In this document: piece by piece, positions 41,219-47,993 of the stretch
Layout of the letters: the number at the start of each line of letters is the position of its first letter
How positions within the stretch are numbered: the stretch's first letter is position 1
NCBI RefSeq assembly: GCF_001748245.1
Contig: NZ_BDFO01000001.1
Span: forward strand, 5,807,778-5,871,777
DNA: 64,000 nucleotides
Reading direction: 5' to 3'
Origin: Oligoflexus tunisiensis
GTDB taxonomy: Bacteria; Bdellovibrionota_B; Oligoflexia; Oligoflexales; Oligoflexaceae
Notes under the pieces: model-generated
Seen by the model: only the letters and a program-made list of their open reading frames with translations
Database searches by the model: none
Told to the model about the DNA's origin: nothing
Made by a program: the position numbers and the translations under genes

Positions 41219-42964
41219 TTGTTATTTATGGGTATCCGTCGCCATCATTTCACCTGCCTCTTCCTGATTCTTGGACTTGAGTTCATTGTGCCGAATCTCG
41301 GTTGGGCGCAAAACGCTGAGCCGGGTAAACAGGATTCTAGCGTACTCGTGAAAGCACAAGAAGAGTTTTCCCAAAGGCGGTTTGTCGAAGCCTTGCAAAC
41401 ATATCGCAGCTACCTGCGTGACCATCCGGAAGATCAGGATACCTGGACGCGTTTCGCCGCCACATATTATCACACGGGACAGGCGCGTCAGGCTTTGGAC
41501 TATCTGCGTCGTTCAAAACCATCCAATCGCTTGCGCGGCTTTAATCTTTATTATCAGGCTCTGTGTTTTGATGCGACGGGAGATCGCATGCGCGCCAAAC
41601 GTTATTTGGCCAGGGTCAGCAAACTGGACGAGCCGCTGGCCGAAGATGCGCTCTTTGAGTTGGCGGCCATGGAATTTGAGGATGCCGATACCACAGCGGC
41701 GCGGACAGCTGCTGAAGAATATCAGAAGCGTTATCCGCAGGGTCGCTTTCGGGCGCAGATGGATTTGATTCTGAACCGCCTGACGCTGGCGGGCAAAGTC
41801 GAAGTGCCCGGCACCCAGCATGCCCGCTATCGCACCAGCTTCTTTGAGCAGCATCCGCTCTCGCTGCTCGCAGTGCCCCACTTCTGGTACTACCAGCTCG
41901 GCTACTATTATGAACGCAGCGAACGCTCGAATCCCGGTTATGAGGATGAGAGACCGATCATCAAAACCGGCGTGGCCTCCGAGGCGTTCAAGATCGTCGC
42001 CAATGCCGGGCTCGGCCTGGGACCTTTCAAAGGCAAGGGCACCGAGAGTTATGTCGGCTATATCTACGAACAGGATTGGCTGAGCGACGGCGATCGCCTG
42101 AAGGTGTGGACCGAGGATCCCGGTGATGTGCAATATTTTCCCTTTCGCCCGGACCTGATGGAACGGCGGCATCGGCTTTTTGTGGAAACCTCGGGGCAGT
42201 CCGGGGATTTTCTGCTGGGTGTCTACGGCCATTGGCAGTTTTATCGGGCGGGATCGGAATACTTTCCCGCACCGGAACGTCCTGAGATCCGCCAGGCCTT
42301 TGACGTCGGCACCGAGAATCTTTTGGTCCCCTGGGTCGAATGGAGCTACCATCCGCAGCATAGCGCCCGTTTTTATCTCCTCTTCCGCAAGTATCTGGAC
42401 CGTCGTGAAAGCGATTCGAGTTTCAAGACCTATAACCTCTTCGGCTCCGGAGTGGATCCCTTCCTGAGCGCGACGATCGAACACAACAGCAGCTTCCCGA
42501 AACTCTGGGGCATGACCGTGTCGGCGGAACTCTTCCAGCATCAGTACGCATTCAATGACTTCTTTTACAGCTATACCAGCCGGGGTCTGGCGGGTCTGGT
42601 GCGCGTGGCGCCACGGCCTTTCCTGCACTTCAGCGGGCGCTTCGGCTGGTCGCAGGAGGATTATACCTACGATACGATCCAAAGCCTGGGTTGCGGGTCG
42701 CAAACCAGCGGCGAACCCACGGTTTGCCCAAGAATTGAAAATACTTTTAATTTGGGCGGATCGGTCAGCTATATCAACAACAAGCAACAGGCTCTCAGTC
42801 TGATAGGTCACTACCGCGATCACAAAAATGATAAATTGAAGGTATACAATGAAAGCCGGTTCGATGTGCTCATCCAGTTTACCCAGGCGTTCCCAACCCT
42901 GAATCAGGTCGGGCGCTACATCGAACCCTTCCGCGGTATTGCTGAATCCAAGGGAGCCTACTGA
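41219..42964 (+). CDS. TPR plus outer-membrane beta-barrel protein coupled to PilZ-like gene
   Basis: 581 residues. A signal peptide (about 1-30, ending in PNLGWA) is followed by TPR-like repeats (about 40-190, e.g. RFVEALQTYRSYLRDHPEDQ) and then by about 370 residues of alternating strands with many aromatic residues, typical of an outer-membrane barrel (e.g. VEWSYHPQHSARFYLLFRKY). The same arrangement occurs at 6266 and 32159, and in exopolysaccharide porins such as PgaA, BcsC and PelB, although those are longer. The TTG start at 41219 has AAAGG 6 bases upstream; an ATG at 41228 is spaced less well. The stop overlaps the next start as TGATG. The PilZ-like partner suggests control by cyclic di-GMP (inference). 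Confidence 0.7.
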   Translation: MLFMGIRRHHFTCLFLILGLEFIVPNLGWAQNAEPGKQDSSVLVKAQEEFSQRRFVEALQTYRSYLRDHPEDQDTWTRFAATYYHTGQARQALDYLRRSKPSNRLRGFNLYYQALCFDATGDRMRAKRYLARVSKLDEPLAEDALFELAAMEFEDADTTAARTAAEEYQKRYPQGRFRAQMDLILNRLTLAGKVEVPGTQHARYRTSFFEQHPLSLLAVPHFWYYQLGYYYERSERSNPGYEDERPIIKTGVASEAFKIVANAGLGLGPFKGKGTESYVGYIYEQDWLSDGDRLKVWTEDPGDVQYFPFRPDLMERRHRLFVETSGQSGDFLLGVYGHWQFYRAGSEYFPAPERPEIRQAFDVGTENLLVPWVEWSYHPQHSARFYLLFRKYLDRRESDSSFKTYNLFGSGVDPFLSATIEHNSSFPKLWGMTVSAELFQHQYAFNDFFYSYTSRGLAGLVRVAPRPFLHFSGRFGWSQEDYTYDTIQSLGCGSQTSGEPTVCPRIENTFNLGGSVSYINNKQQALSLIGHYRDHKNDKLKVYNESRFDVLIQFTQAFPTLNQVGRYIEPFRGIAESKGAY

Positions 42965-43563
42965 TGTCCATCGATGAAGCTTCGCTCGAACTCATCCAGG
43001 AATGCGTCCAACGCAAGTCGCCGGTATTCTTTTCGGCCAGCGAAGTGAACATCGTTTTTCAAACCTATATCATGGTCATCAAAAACCGTTCGATCGTTCT
43101 GGCCAACACCGTGCCGCCGGAACACATCACGGGCGTGGCCCAATCGCAGCAGTATTTTCTGAAAATTCATTCGGTCCGCTTTGTCTCCGATCGCATCACC
43201 ACCGACGGCGTGCATATCCTTTTTCCGCTCGAAGGCCTGCGTTTGATCGAAGACAGCCGCAGCGCCAAGCGCTTCATGTTCGATGCCAGCGAGCGCGTCG
43301 TGATGGAAGTGGTCAATCCCATCGATCAGGAAACCGTGCTGCGCAAAGCCATCCTCGACATGTCCACCACCGGGCTGTCCATTCGGACCCCGATGCAGTC
43401 CAAGCTCTACACACCAGGCCAGCGCTTTGAGAAGATGAAAATCATCATGGACGGCAAGGTCTACAATGAAGTCGACGGTCACGTCGTCTATCAGCAGACC
43501 TTTCTCAATCAAAAGGGCAAGAGCTACTGCCAGGTGGGCTTTAAGTTCGATAACGTTCCCTGA
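42964..43563 (+). CDS. PilZ-like domain protein
   Basis: 199 residues, cytoplasmic. An N-terminal YcgR-like half (about 1-100) is followed by a C-terminal beta-barrel that carries the PilZ pattern: a basic residue in SAKRFMF (about 102-108) and the ILDMSTTGLSIRT block (about 137-149), corresponding to the DxSxxG motif that binds cyclic di-GMP. The RxxxR part is weak, so binding is not certain. Translation is coupled to the TPR/barrel gene by TGATG. A nucleotidase gene follows 21 bases later. A role in c-di-GMP control of the neighbouring outer-membrane protein is inferred. Confidence 0.65.
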   Translation: MSIDEASLELIQECVQRKSPVFFSASEVNIVFQTYIMVIKNRSIVLANTVPPEHITGVAQSQQYFLKIHSVRFVSDRITTDGVHILFPLEGLRLIEDSRSAKRFMFDASERVVMEVVNPIDQETVLRKAILDMSTTGLSIRTPMQSKLYTPGQRFEKMKIIMDGKVYNEVDGHVVYQQTFLNQKGKSYCQVGFKFDNVP

Positions 43564-43584
43564 TCGCCAAGGCTATTTCACACC

Positions 43585-45027
43585 ATGCAAAAACTGAAAA
43601 AACATCAAAAGATCTACGTCAACCGTTCTCTGAATATGGCCAACATCAAGTCCATCGGCTTTGATATGGACCACACGCTGGTGCTTTACAATCGCGAGAA
43701 TTTTGAAAACCTCGCGTTTCATGAGACCGTGAAAAAGTTTGTGGCGAACGGCTACCCCGAGGAACTGCTGAAGCTCAAGTTCGATCCGAACTTTGTGATC
43801 CGTGGGCTGCTCGTGGACCGTGATCGCGGGAACCTGCTCAAGGTCGATTCGCACAAGTACGTGAAGGTGGCGTTTCATGGGCATCGCAAACTCGACAAGC
43901 AGGAGCGTTACGAACTCTACAATGCCAAGAGCTTCAAGGCGGACGACTACCTGACCGTGGACACCTTCTTCGCGCAAAGTGAAGTGCAGCTCTTCACGGA
44001 AATCGTCGATTACATGCGCCGGCACCCCGGCCAGATTCAAAAGAGCTACCGGCAGGTTTATTCGGACCTGCGCGAATGGATCGATCTCTCGCATCAGGAT
44101 GGTTCGATCAAGTCACGGGTTCTGGCCGAACCGGAAAAGTATATTGATCGCGATAAAAACCTGGTCGAAACCCTGGTGAAGCTGATCGATGGAGGCAAGA
44201 GCCTCTTCGTCATCACGAACTCCGACTGGAGTTACACCAACGCGGTGATGACCTATCTCCTCGATGGTCTGCACGATGACTTTCCGAGCTGGCGGGATTA
44301 TTTCGAGCACATCATCGTCAGCGCGGGCAAACCCAATTTCTTCACCGGCAGCAATCCCTTTTATGAGGTGGTGACCGAGAAGGAAGGTCTTCTGAAAATG
44401 CACCGCGGCAGCTTTCTGCCGAAGCAGGTCTATCACGGAGGCAACGCGATCCTGTTCGAACGCCTGACCCATCAGAAAGGGGATCAGATCCTCTACTGTG
44501 GCGATCACATCTACGGCGATATCCAGCGGTCCAAGGAGCTTTTCAACTGGCGGACCCTGCTCGTGGTGCAGGAGCTGGAGGATCAGCTGAGCCGCCAGGA
44601 AAAGCTGCAGCCGGACTTTGAACGCATCATGGAGACCATCCATCAGGAGGAGGAGCTCCAGGATGAGGCGCAGTCCCTGCGTTCCGAGATCGGCAACCTG
44701 CAGCGCCGGCAGAAGATGGTCGGCAGTGACAAGCAAAAGGAAATGAAGCAGCAGCAGCGGCTGAAGGATTACATCGAGCAGCTCAACCGCAAGGAGATGC
44801 AGCTTGAGGAAATTCATAAGCAGATCAAACTGCAGATTGAGGCGCGGGAAAAAGCCCTGCACCCCATCTGGGGCGAGCTGATGCGGACGAGTCTCGAAAA
44901 GAGCCGCTTCGCGAAGCAGGTGGAATCCTACGCCTGTCTTTATACCAGCCGAGTGACCAACCTGCGCTTTTATTCATGCAGCCAGAAATATCGCTCCTAT
45001 CGCGATATGATGCCCCACGACATGTAA
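43585..45027 (+). CDS. HAD-family 5'-nucleotidase (cN-II-like)
   Basis: 480 residues, cytoplasmic. The HAD motif I is IGFDMDHTLVLYN with D27 and D29; motif II is LFVITNSDWSYT; motif III/IV is ILYCGDHIYGDIQRSK. These, and the block VDRDRGNLLKVDSHKYVKVA, are typical of the eukaryote-like cytosolic IMP/GMP-specific 5'-nucleotidase II group (HAD-IG). The C-terminal third adds a long charged coiled coil (about 345-420, rich in E, K and Q) that may give oligomers. The last 31 bases overlap the convergent DUF2779 gene. The start has only AAGG at a long distance, so it is less sure; ATG 43636 is an alternative. Confidence 0.85.
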   Translation: MQKLKKHQKIYVNRSLNMANIKSIGFDMDHTLVLYNRENFENLAFHETVKKFVANGYPEELLKLKFDPNFVIRGLLVDRDRGNLLKVDSHKYVKVAFHGHRKLDKQERYELYNAKSFKADDYLTVDTFFAQSEVQLFTEIVDYMRRHPGQIQKSYRQVYSDLREWIDLSHQDGSIKSRVLAEPEKYIDRDKNLVETLVKLIDGGKSLFVITNSDWSYTNAVMTYLLDGLHDDFPSWRDYFEHIIVSAGKPNFFTGSNPFYEVVTEKEGLLKMHRGSFLPKQVYHGGNAILFERLTHQKGDQILYCGDHIYGDIQRSKELFNWRTLLVVQELEDQLSRQEKLQPDFERIMETIHQEEELQDEAQSLRSEIGNLQRRQKMVGSDKQKEMKQQQRLKDYIEQLNRKEMQLEEIHKQIKLQIEAREKALHPIWGELMRTSLEKSRFAKQVESYACLYTSRVTNLRFYSCSQKYRSYRDMMPHDM

Positions 45028-46970
45028 GCAGGGGTCAGAAGTTCCTGGAAATGCTCGATGAGCATGACCATCGCCAGGGTATCGAGTTCGCAGTAACGCA
45101 GAAGGCCCTGGCGCAGAGCTTCAAATTCCAGATCGTTCATCTCGCTGAACTGCATCCGCGCAAAAGCCATCATCGCCGCGCCACCGTCGGCCACCTCATC
45201 ATCATCGGAGAGAAAGGATTCCAGAATCTCGGGATCCACGTCGTTGAAAAGCGGCGGCAGCTGCTTGTAAGGATCGAGCAGGCGGCCGGCCTCATCCCTC
45301 TGCAGCCAGGTGTGATTGGTGTAATTGCGGGAAGCGATCGCCGCGCCATAGATGGGCTGGCTGTATTTTTCCTGCAGGACTTTGGAATCCGCCAGCACCG
45401 CCGGCAGCACTTTTTTGATGCTGTTGGAACCCTTGGTCAGGGGGTTGTACCAGGCTTTTTTCACCAGCTCCAGGAGATCGATCATGCAGCGCGGTCCTTC
45501 CCAGGTTTCGACGCTGTTGCCACCAGAGCGGGTGATGCTGCGGATGAACTGCATCAGCTCCTCCCGGTCCGGCTCCTGGCTGCCGCGCAGCTGCTCGAGG
45601 ATCGCGCAGAGGATCGTGTTCTCATGGTTGGAGTAGCGAAAGATGCTGCCCTGGTCCCCTTCCAGTTCCTTTTTCAGAGCGCGCACAAAGGCAAAGTTCG
45701 GGAATTCGCCCTTCCTGGAATGAAGATACTCACCGGCATGCGTGACCTGACCGTCCTCGCTGATGATGTGATGGGAAAACTGAAAGGCGATCTGCTCATA
45801 CGGCCGCCGCCCTTCATGAAAGGGAATGGCCACCGCTGTGGTTTCAAAGTCGATGCAATGCAAAGGATACTGCCAGGACTCGAGAGCGAGGCGCAGGTAT
45901 TCATGATCGACAAAGGGACGGTTTTCCACCTGCAGCCACTGCCGGGCTCCGGTGCTCAGGCCATCACCTCCGCCGTCGATTTTCAGGTCCTCCTGCGTCA
46001 CCTCCTGAAGCAGAAGACGGCCTTCACTGATGAGGCGTGGGGCATCCCGATAGTTCCAGAGATCGATGATCAGCCGTCCGGGCTCCGGGTCCTTTTTGAG
46101 TCTTGCTTTCCAGCATTCGTGAAAGCCACTTTTGCGTCCGCTGCCGGGTTCACTGCGATATTCACAGCGGCTGCAGGTCTTGCTCAGTTCACTGTCGATT
46201 TTGGTGGTGGACAGATACGCGCTGGCCCAGGCCAGGGCCTTGGTTTGAAAGTCCGGTTCAGCGAGCAGGCGCTCCACGTGTTCTTCGACAGAAATTGTCA
46301 TCAGGATTTTCTGCCCCACATTGCTGAGGCAGGTGCCATCGGCAACCCTGATCTTATTGCGTCCCTTGCCTTTGGCGATTAGAAATTTTTGATTCAAACC
46401 CGAAACCGTGGCCACCTTGCTTTTGTCCGCGAAGACCAGATGCGGAACGACTTTAAAATGGGGAAAGGCCTGCCGGCAAACCATGGTTTGAAAGGCGATA
46501 TCCTGAAAGTAAGGGTCCCACTTTGATTTCAGTTTGTAGACCTGCTTTTTCAAGGCTCTTTTATCGTAAAAGTCATCCGTATCGTCGGGATGAATGGACT
46601 TCGCCTTCACTTCATAGAGGCGAATGGTGGAACCCTGCTTCACGAGGATATCGGCCCGAATCAAAAAGGAGCCGGTGCGAACTGCAGCTTCATAAAGTGT
46701 AATCGTGTCCTTTTGCAAAAGCCTTTCGGTTTCCGCCAAAGCCTCATCCGGGTTCAGCGTCGCGACTTCAACGCCATCGGGAAAATAGATCCGGGCCAGC
46801 TCTCCAACCTGAAAACCGCCATAGGCCAGAGCCCGCAAAAAAGGGTCGTCCAGACTCCGATTTTCATAAATATCAGGCTGCGCGTGATAGAAGAGTTTCG
46901 TCGGGCATTCCAGAGCCTTTTTGTGCAAGGACTTGGTAAAATAGCGGACTTTGGTCATAGGCAGGACCAT
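44997..46970 (-). CDS. DUF2779-type protein with Cas4-like PD-(D/E)XK nuclease and Fe-S cysteines
   Basis: 657 residues, cytoplasmic. The N-terminal half resembles Cas4/AddB-type nucleases. C22 lies in KKALECPTKLFY, the PD-(D/E)XK core has D107 (FLIRADILV) and E120-x-K122 (RLYEVKAKS), and a trio of Cys follows in CSRCEYRS and, 12 residues on, HECW (about 267, 270, 286). One early Cys plus three late Cys is the layout of a 4Fe-4S cluster in that group. The C-terminal half is DUF2779-like with the DEDD-exonuclease-type motif CIDFETTAVAIPF (about 375) and a late YCELDTLAMVMLIEHF (Asp at about 630). It may therefore be a nuclease with two active sites. Biological role unknown; DNA repair or defence are candidates. 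The ribosome site is poor. Confidence 0.7.
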   Translation of the reverse strand: MVLPMTKVRYFTKSLHKKALECPTKLFYHAQPDIYENRSLDDPFLRALAYGGFQVGELARIYFPDGVEVATLNPDEALAETERLLQKDTITLYEAAVRTGSFLIRADILVKQGSTIRLYEVKAKSIHPDDTDDFYDKRALKKQVYKLKSKWDPYFQDIAFQTMVCRQAFPHFKVVPHLVFADKSKVATVSGLNQKFLIAKGKGRNKIRVADGTCLSNVGQKILMTISVEEHVERLLAEPDFQTKALAWASAYLSTTKIDSELSKTCSRCEYRSEPGSGRKSGFHECWKARLKKDPEPGRLIIDLWNYRDAPRLISEGRLLLQEVTQEDLKIDGGGDGLSTGARQWLQVENRPFVDHEYLRLALESWQYPLHCIDFETTAVAIPFHEGRRPYEQIAFQFSHHIISEDGQVTHAGEYLHSRKGEFPNFAFVRALKKELEGDQGSIFRYSNHENTILCAILEQLRGSQEPDREELMQFIRSITRSGGNSVETWEGPRCMIDLLELVKKAWYNPLTKGSNSIKKVLPAVLADSKVLQEKYSQPIYGAAIASRNYTNHTWLQRDEAGRLLDPYKQLPPLFNDVDPEILESFLSDDDEVADGGAAMMAFARMQFSEMNDLEFEALRQGLLRYCELDTLAMVMLIEHFQELLTPAYMSWGIISR

Positions 46971-47016
46971 ATGCGAGAGGTGAGTACGATTCTTTTTTTA
47001 GTCTAGCACTGCGCTA

Positions 47017-47045
47017 TTGACCGCCCCTAAGGGTGGGCATAGACT
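47017..47045 (+). promoter_or_regulatory. Sigma70-type promoter for the DUF4234-like gene
   Basis: TTGACC (47017-47022) and TAGACT (47040-47045) with a 17-base spacer match 5 of 6 and 4 of 6 consensus positions. Transcription would begin near 47052, about 50 bases before the GTG start at 47101. Confidence 0.6.
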
Positions 47046-47100
47046 GCCTACTGGGTCCTGCTTTTGGGACTTCCGAAAAATTGGCAAGGAAGGGGAAGAC

Positions 47101-47493
47101 GTGCTGGTGCATCAACGCAGCGAAATGGAAAAGAGGATGGCGGCACCTCAGTATGTCCGCAGCGTGGCGGTGGACATTATCCTGACGATCGTCCTATGCG
47201 GTCTTTGGAATATCTGGGTTCAGGCGCGGCAGATGCGGGCGGTGAACTACATGATCAACAAGGACAAATATCATTTCCTGCCCTGGCTGCTCCTGACTCT
47301 GATAACCTGCGGTCTCTGGCACATTTATCACGAGTATCGCAAGAGCCAGGATATTTCGCTGGCGATGAACAAAGGGCCCGGCGACAACAGCCCGATCGTG
47401 CATCTTCTTCTTTCGATCTTTGGTCTGAGCATCATCGCGGATGCTCTGCAGCAATCGGAGATTAATAGTTACTTTGGGGATCAGGGACTCTAA
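47101..47493 (+). CDS. DUF4234-like small membrane protein
   Basis: 130 residues. Three hydrophobic segments are seen (about 23-40, 55-75 and 97-115), the first two each containing the pattern LCGLWNIW and TCGLWHIY. The repeated CGLW plus aromatic pattern, joined by a short basic loop (RQMRAVNYMIN), is typical of DUF4234. The function of this family is unknown. GTG 47101 is chosen as start because AAGGGG lies 5 bases upstream and a promoter is found nearby. The next gene starts within its 3' end. Confidence 0.7.
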   Translation: MLVHQRSEMEKRMAAPQYVRSVAVDIILTIVLCGLWNIWVQARQMRAVNYMINKDKYHFLPWLLLTLITCGLWHIYHEYRKSQDISLAMNKGPGDNSPIVHLLLSIFGLSIIADALQQSEINSYFGDQGL

Positions 47494-47887
47494 GCGAGCG
47501 ATCGCCGGCATTCTGCTTGTTCTGTTCTGGATCGGCCTCGGCCTGGTCCATGACCTTCCCCTCTCGGCGGAAGGCTGGGCTGCGTTGGTGCCGCTGCGCT
47601 GCCCCTTGTCCTTTCTCTTCGATATCCAATGTCCCACCTGCGGACTTGGCCGCTCTCTCGTGGCGGCAGCCCTTTTTCATGGCCGGGAATCGCTGCATTT
47701 TCATCCCCTGGGCCTGCCGCTTTTCTGGGGCGGACAGATTCTGCTTTTGGGATGGATGCTGGGGCCGCGGAGCTGGTCGTCCTTATTCTCGCGAGGGCGG
47801 GATTTCGTCGGGCGTCATCAGCTGCTTCTATGGTTGGTGATCGCTCTTTATAGCCTCTGGGGCTTCTGCTGGCGGGTGCCGCTCTAG
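47441..47887 (+). CDS. DUF2752-like membrane protein
   Basis: Up to 148 residues, with three hydrophobic segments. The block CPTCGLGRSLVAAALFHG (about 64-81), with Cys-x-x-Cys followed by GLGRS, is the signature of DUF2752, a family of unknown function that often lies beside DUF4234 genes, as here. The start is uncertain. The ATG at 47441 overlaps the upstream gene by 53 bases; TTG 47474 is an alternative. Neither has a clear ribosome site, so translation is probably coupled to the upstream gene. Confidence 0.7.
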   Translation: MLCSNRRLIVTLGIRDSKRAIAGILLVLFWIGLGLVHDLPLSAEGWAALVPLRCPLSFLFDIQCPTCGLGRSLVAAALFHGRESLHFHPLGLPLFWGGQILLLGWMLGPRSWSSLFSRGRDFVGRHQLLLWLVIALYSLWGFCWRVPL

Positions 47888-47993
47888 TGCTGCCCTGATC
47901 ATGAACGAAGAACAAGGCAGAAATGGTGCCTCTGCCTTGCGCCTCGATTCCATTATCCTAATCCATAGGACACGACTGAACCCAGGGAACCCC

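Noticed and set aside
44997..46970. Cas4 as part of a CRISPR system
   Set aside because: The protein resembles Cas4 only in the Fe-S nuclease layout; there are no cas1, cas2 or arrays, and its C-terminal half is DUF2779-like.
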